50,694 nt of DNA, taken from assembly GCA_900549415.1 (NCBI GenBank), contig URNX01000023.1, positions 1-50,694 of the forward strand, in the 5' to 3' direction. This stretch comes from an uncultured bacterium (GTDB lineage Bacteria; Verrucomicrobiota; Lentisphaeria; Victivallales; UBA1829). How positions within the stretch are numbered: position 1 is the first letter of the stretch; every line of letters starts with the position of its first letter. Below are positions 8,306 to 16,620 of the stretch, in pieces. The notes beneath the pieces are model-generated. The model saw nothing but the letters and a program-made list of their open reading frames with translations, ran no database searches and had not been told where the DNA came from. The position numbers were made by a program, and so were the translations under genes.

Positions 8306-9094
8306 ATGAAAAGGAAAAAATCTTTTTCCGTATTTCGTTCTGTTCGAAAATGCAGAATGAAACGTAATTTCACCCTTATAGAACTCCTTGTAACGATTGC
8401 AATTATTGCAATCCTCGCCGGAATGCTGCTGCCGGCGCTGAACTCGGCACGCGAAAAGGCAAGAGCAGTTTCTTGTTCCGGAAATCTCAAAAGCTTCGCG
8501 CTCGGAACAATCACCTATGCCGGAGACTGCGACGACTACACGATGATGAACGACGGCATTGCCGATGCCGACGGAGTCAAACGGTATTGGACCAGCAACG
8601 AACATTTCCGTAAAATCATGAATCAGAAGGGCGCCAAACGCTACTACTGGACACGCGGTCTGCTCTGTCCGAGTTCCGGAGCTCCCGCCGGATGGCTGGA
8701 GGCAAACTCGGATGCCGGAACCGCTTCCATTGCAAAATCCTATGCCATGAACGGATTCGGCGGTGACTGGGCGGGCAAGGATTTCTACCACAACAACACC
8801 TACAGACTCACGGAGATCTGCGAGCCATCCCGGGCATACATGTTCCTCGACGGCAAAATTGAAATCGCATCGCAGCTGGTTGATCCGTTCGGTACGCAGG
8901 GATATTTCACGCTCGGCGGCGAAACGGCGGATATTTTGACGAATCCGGCACCGCGGCACAGCATGCGCTACAACGTCGCTCACTGGGACGGCCATGTTTC
9001 CACCAAACAAGCCTCTGTCGCCTCCTCCTTCAATGAATCCATTTACCGCGTTCGCAAAATCATCAAAGCTGCCGGATGGGAAGCCAAACCGTAA
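8306..9094 (+). CDS. Pseudopilin-like protein 2 (prepilin N-terminus, H-X9-DG C-terminus)
   Basis: A 262-residue prepilin-like protein. A long basic leader (MKRKKSFSVFRSVRKCRMKR) precedes NFTLIELLVTIAII and a hydrophobic helix ending LLPALNSAREKAR. The residue before the Phe is Asn rather than Gly. RHSMRYNVAHWDGH near the C-terminus fits H-X9-DG. AAAGGA (8292-8297) lies 8 bases before ATG 8306; an internal ATG at 8357 would give a minimal leader (MKRN) but has no comparable SD. It is first in its operon, 50 bases after an extended -10 promoter, and 18 bases before a secreted glycoside hydrolase gene. It is probably processed by a prepilin peptidase that must lie elsewhere in the genome. Confidence 0.9.
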   Translation: MKRKKSFSVFRSVRKCRMKRNFTLIELLVTIAIIAILAGMLLPALNSAREKARAVSCSGNLKSFALGTITYAGDCDDYTMMNDGIADADGVKRYWTSNEHFRKIMNQKGAKRYYWTRGLLCPSSGAPAGWLEANSDAGTASIAKSYAMNGFGGDWAGKDFYHNNTYRLTEICEPSRAYMFLDGKIEIASQLVDPFGTQGYFTLGGETADILTNPAPRHSMRYNVAHWDGHVSTKQASVASSFNESIYRVRKIIKAAGWEAKP

Positions 9095-9112
9095 TAAAAC
9101 AAGGGAAATGCC

Positions 9113-12049
9113 ATGAACGGAAAAATCTTCACCCTCGCGCTTCTGCCGCTGCTGGCGGCGGGGGGGAATCCGATTCAGAATTCCAGCTTCGAACTGGGGC
9201 TGACCGGAGTCGGAACCATCAACTATCATAAAAAAGCCGGTGCGGAAAACTGGAAGCCGCTGACAGCGGAAATCGACTCCACGACTGCCGCGCACGGAAA
9301 GAGCTCTCTCAAACTCATCATGCCGATTCCGAAAATGGAGTGCGAATTCTCGCTTCCGGAAGTCGATACGCCGAAAGCGGGGAAATATACGCTCTCCATG
9401 TATGCCAAGGCGGATCGCCCGGGGAAAATCCGTCTTCAGCTCAACCATGTCGCGGCGGACGGCGTCCGTTGGGATGTCAAGTTCAAATATGTGCCTGTCA
9501 CAACCGAATGGACCCGCGTTTCCGCAACCTGGAATTTCAAGGGAATCGGTCCCGTCTCCGTTCCGAATCTGATCCTCGACGACAACCCCATGACCCTCTG
9601 GATCGACGGCGTTCAGCTGGATGAGGGCGACACGGCGAAGCCGTACGCTCCCGCCGCCGGAGTCGAGGCCGCCGTTTCCCTGAAGGGCAATCTCGACTGG
9701 ATTTATGCCGGAAAACACACCCTCCGCGTTCATGCGGCAAACTACACGGACACCGCGAAGACCGTGGAGGTGAAGCTGGACGAATCGGAGGCGGACACCG
9801 CGTTCCGCCGGAATCTTCCTCCTCTGAAAGTGGAACTCGCTCCGCATTCGGCGAAGACCGTTCCCTTGGATTACGATTTTAATCATTACGGCGTTTCCGT
9901 TTTCAGCGGAACGGTCACGGACGGCAAGCTGAATCCCGCCGCGTTCGGCGTGCTCGCGAAACTGCCGGATATCAAGCTGGACCCGGAAAAAGATTTCATG
10001 GTCGGCGAAAATGAGCCGCCATATACGCGCCGTCACCGCAAGGAACGTTTCGCCGCGGCGACCATCTTTCAGGACACGCCCGAAAAACGCTGGGAGCTTC
10101 TCCGCGCTTCCGGAATGCGGATGTGCCGCTACTGGCTCCGCTGGATGCTGTTCGAGCCGGAAGAAGGGAAAATCTCAAACTTCCCGCATGACGACGATAT
10201 CGCCATCATGAAGCGCGCCGGAATTGAACCGGTGGTCATGCTCGGCGACTCTTCCATCTCCACGAAGAAGGGGAACGAGAATGAAAACTGGTTCATCATC
10301 AAGCGCAGCCGTCAGGGAAAACGGACGTTTCTGAGTTCAGGTTCGGTCCGCAATTTCACCCGGATGGAGGACTGGAAGAAGCATATCCGCGACGTCGTTT
10401 CCCGGTATAAAGGAACGGTGCGCTACTTTGAAATCATGAACGAGCCGAATCTTTTCTTTGATCCGGCGGAGTATGTGCCGTACCTGAAAGCCGCGTACGA
10501 AACGGCGAAGGCTGTGAATCCGGACTGCGTGATTATCGGAATCTGCGCGACAGGTGATTTCTCCGGAAATCTCGGCGGATTCATTGATGAGTGCGGCAAG
10601 CTCGGTGCGTTCAAGTACTGCGACGCCGTCTCGTTTCATCCCTATTCCGCCCAGCTGGACAGCGCTGCGGTTCCTGCACAGCAGCAGATTCAGCACCTGA
10701 AGGCGCTCCTGAAAAAGTACGGTGCGGAAAAACTGCCGCTTTGGAACTCGGAGCTCTATTACATTCATTCTCTGAAAGAGAACACGAAAATCATGCAGGA
10801 CCGTTCTCCGGTGCGCTATCTGCTGGACGGAGCCGTTTCCGCCGAAAACGCTTTGCGCCGCTATCTGATCGACCAGTCGAACGGACTGGCGCACACGCTG
10901 ACTCTGAGCGCCGGACAGTTCCAGAATCATTTCTACCAGCCGCGCCTGAACGTTTCGGGATCGTGGAAGTATCACCGTGCGATTCCGGCTCCGCACATGA
11001 TCGCGGGGAACGCGTTCTTCCGCTTCACCGCGGGAAAGAAATGTCTCGGTCCGTGGGTTCCGCTTGCGGGATGCAACGGCGCAATCTATGAAAACTCCGA
11101 CGGTTCGCAGACCGCCGCAGTCTGGGCGGTGGATGAAGATACGCGCTTCCTCTTTGCCGCCGATTCCGGCGTGAAGGCGTTCGATATCTTCGGCAATGAA
11201 ATCGCGGCGAAGGGAACGCTGACCGCGAAGCCTGTCTGGTTCGTCGGAAACGATTTGAAGAAGAATCTCACGGTCGCGCCCGATGAAATTTTTGCGGTTC
11301 GCGGAATCCGCGCAATCGGCGGAGATAAAACGGTGATCGCGATTGATGTTCTGAACCGCAGCTTGGAAGCGCAGACCGTGCAGGTCAAGCCGCGCGGAGT
11401 GGCGGGCAAGCAGTCCGCCGTCATTCCCGCCGGAGCGTCGCATACCTTCCTGTTCCCGGTGACGGAGTTCAAAAAGGAATACACGGTCATTCTTTCGAAC
11501 GGAAAGAAAATGCAGCGCGTGACGCGTCCGGTCATTCCCGTCCGCAAATCCGTGAAGAGCGGCGCGGTGCAGACGACGCCCTACGGATCCTTCCGCGTCA
11601 CCGCGCTTGCCGAGGGACTGGAGTTCAAAATCAGCGTCAAGGACGACAAACGCGGCGATTACGAGGCGAAGACACCGTGGAACGGCGACGGCGTGGAGCT
11701 CTTCATTGATTCCCGTCCGTTCTCCGGACTCGACAAGGGAATTTACAACGACCATGTTTTCCGGGTGTTCGCGAATCCTGCGACGAAATCGCACAAGGCG
11801 TCGCTGAGCACGAGCGCGAATCTGGATTCCTCCGCGATCCGCTGGGAGATCAAAGAAAAGGGCGCAGATTATGAGGCTGTCATGCTCATTCCGTGGAAGA
11901 GCCTGAAAATGAACGCCCCGGCAACCCTCGCGTTCGACATCGCCGTCAATGATTCGGACGAAAATAAACGCATCTCCTCCATTCCGTGGAGCGGCGACGG
12001 CGACAACTACAGAAACCGTTTCAACTTCGGAACTTTAACACTCAAATAA
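9113..12049 (+). CDS. Secreted clan GH-A glycoside hydrolase with N-terminal CBM-like and C-terminal CBM9-like domains
   Basis: A 978-residue exported protein. After a short signal peptide (to about residue 18) comes a jelly-roll binding-type domain (NSSFELG to WIDGVQLDEG, about 20-175). Residues about 300-700 form a clan-A TIM barrel: FEIMNEPN supplies the likely acid/base Glu444, DAVSFHPY follows, and LWNSELYY supplies the likely nucleophile Glu547. A CBM9-like domain ends the protein (WNGDGVELFID, PWKSL). The NEPN motif recalls GH39 and GH5, but the family is not certain. AAGGGA (9101-9106) is 6 bases from the ATG. It is homologous to the hydrolase at 19828-23388, sharing the same Glu spacing (103 versus 104 residues). 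Substrate unknown, probably a plant or mucus polysaccharide. Confidence 0.85.
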   Translation: MNGKIFTLALLPLLAAGGNPIQNSSFELGLTGVGTINYHKKAGAENWKPLTAEIDSTTAAHGKSSLKLIMPIPKMECEFSLPEVDTPKAGKYTLSMYAKADRPGKIRLQLNHVAADGVRWDVKFKYVPVTTEWTRVSATWNFKGIGPVSVPNLILDDNPMTLWIDGVQLDEGDTAKPYAPAAGVEAAVSLKGNLDWIYAGKHTLRVHAANYTDTAKTVEVKLDESEADTAFRRNLPPLKVELAPHSAKTVPLDYDFNHYGVSVFSGTVTDGKLNPAAFGVLAKLPDIKLDPEKDFMVGENEPPYTRRHRKERFAAATIFQDTPEKRWELLRASGMRMCRYWLRWMLFEPEEGKISNFPHDDDIAIMKRAGIEPVVMLGDSSISTKKGNENENWFIIKRSRQGKRTFLSSGSVRNFTRMEDWKKHIRDVVSRYKGTVRYFEIMNEPNLFFDPAEYVPYLKAAYETAKAVNPDCVIIGICATGDFSGNLGGFIDECGKLGAFKYCDAVSFHPYSAQLDSAAVPAQQQIQHLKALLKKYGAEKLPLWNSELYYIHSLKENTKIMQDRSPVRYLLDGAVSAENALRRYLIDQSNGLAHTLTLSAGQFQNHFYQPRLNVSGSWKYHRAIPAPHMIAGNAFFRFTAGKKCLGPWVPLAGCNGAIYENSDGSQTAAVWAVDEDTRFLFAADSGVKAFDIFGNEIAAKGTLTAKPVWFVGNDLKKNLTVAPDEIFAVRGIRAIGGDKTVIAIDVLNRSLEAQTVQVKPRGVAGKQSAVIPAGASHTFLFPVTEFKKEYTVILSNGKKMQRVTRPVIPVRKSVKSGAVQTTPYGSFRVTALAEGLEFKISVKDDKRGDYEAKTPWNGDGVELFIDSRPFSGLDKGIYNDHVFRVFANPATKSHKASLSTSANLDSSAIRWEIKEKGADYEAVMLIPWKSLKMNAPATLAFDIAVNDSDENKRISSIPWSGDGDNYRNRFNFGTLTLK

Positions 12050-12062
12050 AAGGATACAGCAA

Positions 12063-12989
12063 ATGAAAAAGCAGGCACTGATTCTTCTCGCCGGACTTCT
12101 CGCGGGAACCGTATGCGCGGAAACGAACTGGAAGGCATGGGCCCGTCCCGCCGGAAGCACGGCGGAAGGCGACAAAGTCACCTTCACCGCACCCGCGGGA
12201 AAACGGACGGAGTTCATGACGCGCGTCAATCTGGAGAAGGAGCATTTCTACCGGATTTCATTCGAGCTTGATTTTCCCGGAGCCGCGCCGGAATCATACA
12301 AGTACGGACTCAACAAGATCGAGGAGCTTCCGTACACTTTTGTCGGGATGGAGAACGCCAGGGGCAAAACCGCTCCGGTCATCTACACCTACGCCGGAGA
12401 GGACATGGAGACCTACTTCCGCGTCTACTTTGCGGCGAACGCGGAAGTGAAAGGCGTTTTCGCAAATCCGAAAATTGAAAAGCTTTCCGCCGGAGCTCTG
12501 AAAAAGGCCGTGATGCCGGAAAACGGAACAATCGTTTCCAACTGGATTCAACCGAGCTGGATGAAGAATGCGTTGAAGGTGGAACTTGTTGACGCCGCGG
12601 ATCATATCGACGAAGGCAAGGCGGTGAAAATCACTGCGCCGGAATCGTTCTACGCAAAGCGTCCGGCTTCGGTGCACTCCAATTCGCTTCCGCTGGTTCC
12701 GGATACGGATTACCGTGTGACCGCCTGGGTGAAAGGCAACGGAGTCGGCACGGGAATCATCGGCGTGAATTCCTGGTACAACACCAAGGTGAAACATTAC
12801 TACTGTTCCGGCAACATCGCGGTTACGAAAGAGTGGACGCAGGTGGAGTTCAAATTCCGCACGCCGTCGTTCAAGGAGCATCCGCAGCTGGAAAAGCGCG
12901 TGACGCATGGCAGCATCGGATTCCGTCCGACTGCCGCTCTGAACGAATTCCAGTTCAAGGATTTTACTCTGGAGCAGATTGAGAAGTGA
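12063..12989 (+). CDS. Secreted protein with two jelly-roll (carbohydrate-binding-like) domains
   Basis: A 308-residue exported protein with a signal peptide ending TVCA; Val before the Cys argues against a lipobox. Two beta-sandwich-like halves follow: about 20-145 (WARPAGSTAEGDKVTF, FYRISFELDFPG) and about 150-305 (DADYR-like PDTDYRVTAWVKGNG, KEWTQVEFKFRTPS, FQFKDFTLEQI). The phrasing Y-R-V-T-A-W-V-K-G is typical of CBM4/9-like sandwiches. No catalytic residues are evident. It starts 13 bases after the clan-A hydrolase and overlaps the GH28-like gene by four bases. A role holding or presenting substrate for its neighbour is inferred. Confidence 0.75.
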   Translation: MKKQALILLAGLLAGTVCAETNWKAWARPAGSTAEGDKVTFTAPAGKRTEFMTRVNLEKEHFYRISFELDFPGAAPESYKYGLNKIEELPYTFVGMENARGKTAPVIYTYAGEDMETYFRVYFAANAEVKGVFANPKIEKLSAGALKKAVMPENGTIVSNWIQPSWMKNALKVELVDAADHIDEGKAVKITAPESFYAKRPASVHSNSLPLVPDTDYRVTAWVKGNGVGTGIIGVNSWYNTKVKHYYCSGNIAVTKEWTQVEFKFRTPSFKEHPQLEKRVTHGSIGFRPTAALNEFQFKDFTLEQIEK

Positions 12990-14344
12990 AAGATTCTATA
13001 CACTTCAACGTCATGGATTACGGCGCCCGTGCAGACGGGCGCACGCTCGATACCAAGGCGTTTCAGGATGCCGTTGACCGCTGCGCCGATGAGGGCGGCG
13101 GTCTTGTCTTTGTTCCGGCGGGTCGGTATCTGCTCGGTTCGCTGTGGCTGAAAAGCAATGTCGTGTTTTGCCTGGACGCGGGAGCTGTGCTGATCGCTTC
13201 GCTGAATCCGGCGGATTATCCGCTGCCGGATGATATTGCGCCGGATTCCCAGCCGCGGGCGTGTCTGAATGCGCTGCATGCGGAAAATATCCGTGTCTGC
13301 GGCGAGGGCGTTGTCTTCGGGCAGGTGATGAGCTTTTCGTATGACGATCCCGCGAACGGCGGCAACGGCGAGGAGCATCTGACATTTAACGATCCGAAAC
13401 AGTTCCGTCCGAAGCTCCTGCGCTTCGAGGATGTCCGCGGCGCCGTTCTTTCCGGAATCACCTTCCGGGAGAGTCCGTTCTGGACGATTCATTTTGCAGG
13501 CTGCCGCGACATCCTGGTGGAAAATATCCGCGTGGAAAATCCGCTTCGCGCGTGCAATACCGATGCGCTGGATATCGACTGCTGCCGCAATTTCACGGCA
13601 CGCGGACTTTATCTCCAGACCGGCGACGACGGCGTATGCGTCAAGAGTTCGCCCGAAGTCGCGAAGCTGTACGGCGGTTGCGCGAATGTCCGGATCGAGG
13701 ATTGCGAGATTTATTCCACGAGTGCCGCGCTCAAGATCGGGACGGAGACCTTTGCTCCGGTCCGCAATGTCTCCTTTGAGGACTGCTGTGTATTCGGTTC
13801 CTCCCATGCGATCGCGGTTTATGCGCGCGACGGCGGAGAGGTTGAAAACATTGTCTTCCGCAATATTTCGGGAAACGCAAAAGCACACGGCAATGCGCCG
13901 CGTCATAAATTCCGCTGGAGCTGGTGGGGAGCGGGTGACGCCGTTTTCATTTCCGCCTCACCGCGCCGCAAAGGAGAAAGCTCCGGAACGATTCGCAATG
14001 TCGTACTGAAAGAGATTGATATCGACTGTGAAAACAGCTGTTTCATTTCGTCGTATCCGGAAACCGGGAAGGTGGAGAATATTTTTCTTTCGGAGGTGAA
14101 ACTGCGCTTTGTCCGCCAGGGAACGCAGCCCGGGGGCGTGTTCGATGAAACCCCGTCGATCCGCAACCGTTTTCCGCATCGGATTCCGGCGTTCTTTTTC
14201 GAGAATATCCGGAATGCTTCCGTTGAAAAATCCGCGGTGGAATGGGTGAATCCGGAAGGGGAATGCTGGGACGGACTGCTTGAAAACGAAAATTCGGAGC
14301 TGCTCCGCTTTGAGTGCACGGAAAGCGTGACTCAGTCCGAATAA
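12986..14344 (+). CDS. Cytoplasmic GH28-like (polygalacturonase family) enzyme with altered motifs
   Basis: A 452-residue protein starting with GTG in a GTGA overlap with the previous stop; GGAG (12971-12974) lies 11 bases upstream. The N-terminus is classic GH28 (FNVMDYGARADGRTLDT, GGGLVFVPAGRYLLGSL). The catalytic-centre motifs NTD (191-193) and TGDDG with Asp214 and Asp215 are present, so the three acidic residues are kept. The usual GHG motif before the GSE-like turn is TSA here (TSAALKIGTE, 245-254), and the RIK motif is replaced around AVYARDGG. There is no signal peptide, unlike the two genes before it, so it should act on imported oligosaccharides such as galacturonides or a related uronide. 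The altered motifs leave the substrate and even hydrolysis open. Confidence 0.8.
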   Translation: MKDSIHFNVMDYGARADGRTLDTKAFQDAVDRCADEGGGLVFVPAGRYLLGSLWLKSNVVFCLDAGAVLIASLNPADYPLPDDIAPDSQPRACLNALHAENIRVCGEGVVFGQVMSFSYDDPANGGNGEEHLTFNDPKQFRPKLLRFEDVRGAVLSGITFRESPFWTIHFAGCRDILVENIRVENPLRACNTDALDIDCCRNFTARGLYLQTGDDGVCVKSSPEVAKLYGGCANVRIEDCEIYSTSAALKIGTETFAPVRNVSFEDCCVFGSSHAIAVYARDGGEVENIVFRNISGNAKAHGNAPRHKFRWSWWGAGDAVFISASPRRKGESSGTIRNVVLKEIDIDCENSCFISSYPETGKVENIFLSEVKLRFVRQGTQPGGVFDETPSIRNRFPHRIPAFFFENIRNASVEKSAVEWVNPEGECWDGLLENENSELLRFECTESVTQSE

Positions 14345-14847
14345 TCCTTCATCACCGCGCGGAGCCGCCGCATGAGACGTGTTTTGACGAAATAGACCAT
14401 TTCGGGGAGCATGGAGCACATGACGGCGGTTTCGCGCGCCGATTTTCCATCAAGCACGTGGTTTTCAAATGCCGCGTATTCGTTCGGCTTCTCCTCCATG
14501 CGGAGTTTCAGAAGCGCCTGGTCGAGCACATGCTTGCGCCATTCCCCGCGCCAGAGCTCTTCGCTGATCTCCGTTCGCGGCGGCAGCTCTGCTAGCGTGC
14601 GCAGAAGAATCTGATGCAGAAAAACCGGAAGCGTTCCGCGTTCCGGCGAATAGACGAAACATTCCGATTCCCCGAAAACATTGCGCGCGAAAATCTCAAG
14701 CAGAGTTTCCGTTTCCGCTGCGGAATAGCCTGCGGAAAGAAGAATGCGCGAGAGAAACGGGGAATAAATTTCCAGAAACTCCGCGCGCGGAACCGGGTCG
14801 CCCGCGCGCAGACGCTCCAGCAGGGGAGAGGGATTCTCCATTTGCAT
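14332..14847 (-). CDS. Small sigma-70-like factor (ECF type, diverged)
   Basis: A 171-residue protein. Residues about 20-60 resemble sigma region 2 (EFLEIYSPFLSRILLSAGYSAAE, then LLEIFARNVF), and the end resembles region 4 with its helix-turn-helix (DGKSARETAVMCSMLPEMVYFVKTRLMRRLRAV). It is short and diverged, so it may be an ECF sigma factor or a related regulator. Its start overlaps the KdsD-type stop in TAATG, so it depends on that upstream gene for transcription and probably for translation. No anti-sigma gene is adjacent. Its 3' end overlaps the GH28-like gene by 13 bases, tail to tail, and no terminator separates them. Target promoters unknown. Confidence 0.6.
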   Translation of the reverse strand: MQMENPSPLLERLRAGDPVPRAEFLEIYSPFLSRILLSAGYSAAETETLLEIFARNVFGESECFVYSPERGTLPVFLHQILLRTLAELPPRTEISEELWRGEWRKHVLDQALLKLRMEEKPNEYAAFENHVLDGKSARETAVMCSMLPEMVYFVKTRLMRRLRAVMKDYSD

Positions 14848-15824
14848 TACATCAGTTTGAGTCCGGGAAGATCCTGGATGTCAACCACGCCCACAACTTT
14901 GTTTTCCGAATCGGTGACGATGATGTCGTCCACTTTACGCACTTCGACGAGGCGCAGAACCTCGATTGCGAGCGCATCGGCGCGGATGGAGGCGGGGTTG
15001 TGCGTCATGACTTCCGCAATATTCCTGGAGAGAATATCGGGAACCCCCGCGCGTCGGCGGAAATCCCCGTCGGTGAAAATGCCGATGGGGTGTCCGGCGT
15101 CATCCACGATGATCGCGGAGCCGCTGCGGCAGGCAGTCATCTTCAGAAGAGTGTCTTTGACATTGTAATCGGCTGTGACGGTTGCGAGACGGTCGCCGCT
15201 GCGCATGGCGTCGCCGACGCGCATGGTGACGGCGCGTCCGATTGCGCCCGCCGGGTGGAGTCTGCCGAAATTCTCCTTCGTGAATTTCCGGAGCGTGAGC
15301 AGCACCATTGCAAGCGCGTCGCCGAGAGCGAGCTGAACTGTGGAGGAGGTGGTCGGTGCAAGGTTGAACGGGCACGCTTCGCGGGGCACGGCGGTTTCGA
15401 CGTGGATGTCACCGAGCTGGGCAAGTGTGGAGTTCCTGTTTCCTGTGAGTGCGGCGACGCGGACGCCGAGGCGTTTTGCGGGGACGATCACGCGGACGAT
15501 TTCATCACTTTCGCCGCTGTAGCTGATGGCGATGAGCAGGTCGTCCTTCTGGATCATTCCGAGGTCGCCGTGCATGGCTTCAACGGAGTGCATGAAGATT
15601 GTTGGCGAGCCGGTGCTTGCCATGGTCGCGGCGATTTTGCTGCCGACATGACCGCTTTTCCCGATGCCCGTAATGACGATTTTCCCGCCCTTGTCGAGTG
15701 TTTCGCAGCAGGCCTGCGCCAGTTTGACAAAGTCTTCGTTCAGATTGTTCTTAAGAGCTTCAAGTCCTTCGATTTCAATGGAAATGACCTCTTTTGCCTT
15801 CTTCAGTATAGCATCCGCATCCAC
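14847..15824 (-). CDS. kdsD: Arabinose-5-phosphate isomerase (KdsD/KpsF/GutQ family)
   Basis: A 325-residue enzyme converting ribulose 5-phosphate to arabinose 5-phosphate, the first step to KDO for lipopolysaccharide or capsule. The SIS domain carries GIGKSGHVGSKIAATMASTG, MHGDLGMIQ and ISYSGESDEI; two CBS domains follow (about 200-325; MRVGDAMRSGD, IIVDDAGHPIGIFTDGDFRR, VMTHNPASI, VVGVVDIQDL). Length and domain order match the family exactly. The start is GTG at 15824, with AGGAGGT (15837-15831) six bases before it. KDO synthesis implies a Gram-negative-type outer membrane. It is followed without a gap by the small sigma-like gene, an unusual partner, and preceded by an acetyltransferase gene. 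Confidence 0.93.
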   Translation of the reverse strand: MDADAILKKAKEVISIEIEGLEALKNNLNEDFVKLAQACCETLDKGGKIVITGIGKSGHVGSKIAATMASTGSPTIFMHSVEAMHGDLGMIQKDDLLIAISYSGESDEIVRVIVPAKRLGVRVAALTGNRNSTLAQLGDIHVETAVPREACPFNLAPTTSSTVQLALGDALAMVLLTLRKFTKENFGRLHPAGAIGRAVTMRVGDAMRSGDRLATVTADYNVKDTLLKMTACRSGSAIIVDDAGHPIGIFTDGDFRRRAGVPDILSRNIAEVMTHNPASIRADALAIEVLRLVEVRKVDDIIVTDSENKVVGVVDIQDLPGLKLM

Positions 15825-15884
15825 GATTCAACCTCCTGTTTACGGGTAATATAACACGCGAATATCAAATAGACAAGGCGGTTT

Positions 15885-16487
15885 TCACGGAATCTCGATT
15901 TTCCGGTCGCGCCAGTAGTATTCGCGGTCGTGTTCGCCGATTTCGCGGAGGACGCGGCAGGGGTTGCCGACGGCAACGACGTTCGCGGGAATGTCTTTGG
16001 TGACCACGCTTCCGGCTCCGATGACGGAGTTGTCGCCGATCGTAATGCCGGGGAGGATGATTGCGCCCGCGCCGATCCAGACATTGTTGCCGATGTGGAC
16101 TGGAAGGTTGAACTGTGCAACTTTGCGCCGGAGCTCCGGATCCACCGGGTGTCCGGCAACCGCGACGACGACGTTCGGACCGAACAGGACGCCGTCGCCC
16201 ACGTAAATGTCTGTGTCGTCAACCAGAGTCAGGTTGAAGTTCGCGTAGACATTGTTTCCAAAATGCGTGTGACATCCCCAGTTTGCATGGAGCGGGGGTT
16301 CCACGTAGCAGTTTTCGCCGACTTCCGCAAGAATTTCCTTCAGCAGGGCCATCCGTTTCGGCATTTCCGAAGGACGGGTCTGGTTGAAATCGTAGAGCCG
16401 GTCAAGGCGGCGCAGCTGTTCTTTTGCGAGCTCTTCATCGGTGCAGAAGTAGATTTTTCCGCTCTTCATCCGTTCTTTTGCATTCAT
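15885..16487 (-). CDS. maa: Maltose/galactoside O-acetyltransferase family protein
   Basis: A 200-residue acetyl-CoA-dependent sugar O-acetyltransferase. The N-terminal Maa domain (KERMKSGKIYFCTDEELAKEQLR) precedes a left-handed beta-helix of hexapeptide repeats (IGNNVWIGAGAIILPGITIGDNSVIGAGSVV) and the family ending VAVGNPCRVLREI. The catalytic His lies in AVAGHPVDPELR. Length matches LacA/Maa. AAGGAA (16501-16496) is 8 bases from the ATG. It lies 60 bases before the KdsD-type gene and shares its upstream region with a divergent SGNH hydrolase, which could remove acetyl groups of the kind this enzyme adds; that pairing is inferred. Confidence 0.92.
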   Translation of the reverse strand: MNAKERMKSGKIYFCTDEELAKEQLRRLDRLYDFNQTRPSEMPKRMALLKEILAEVGENCYVEPPLHANWGCHTHFGNNVYANFNLTLVDDTDIYVGDGVLFGPNVVVAVAGHPVDPELRRKVAQFNLPVHIGNNVWIGAGAIILPGITIGDNSVIGAGSVVTKDIPANVVAVGNPCRVLREIGEHDREYYWRDRKIEIP

Positions 16488-16517
16488 CTGCAGAGTTCCT
16501 TTCCGAAATTTGAAGAT

Positions 16518-16545
16518 AGTATAACCGCTTTTTCCGGAAAATCAA
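16518..16545 (-). promoter_or_regulatory. Promoter of the acetyltransferase / KdsD / sigma-like group
   Basis: On the minus strand TTGATT (16545-16540), a 16-base spacer and TATACT (16523-16518) lie about 30 bases before the acetyltransferase start. It is back to back with the promoter of the SGNH gene. Confidence 0.6.
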
Positions 16546-16555
16546 ACGGTAGAGC

Positions 16556-16605
16556 TTGCATTCGCGGAAAACAGGGCTATATTTAGTTTTATCACAACTG
16601 ATAAA
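16556..16605 (+). promoter_or_regulatory. Promoter and inverted-repeat operator candidate of the SGNH gene
   Basis: TTGCAT (16556-16561), 16 bases, TATATT (16578-16583). Immediately downstream lies the perfect inverted repeat TTTATCA-caac-TGATAAA (16588-16605), which covers the expected transcription start, a position suited to a repressor. The same TTGCAT/TATATT pair occurs at 40473-40501 and 50652-50679. Confidence 0.6.
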
Positions 16606-16620
16606 AAAGGAGCCCGCATA

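Noticed and set aside
12063..12122. Lipobox in the signal peptide of the two-domain binding protein
   Set aside because: The residue before the Cys is Val and the -3 to -1 pattern does not fit; ordinary signal peptidase cleavage after TVCA is more likely.
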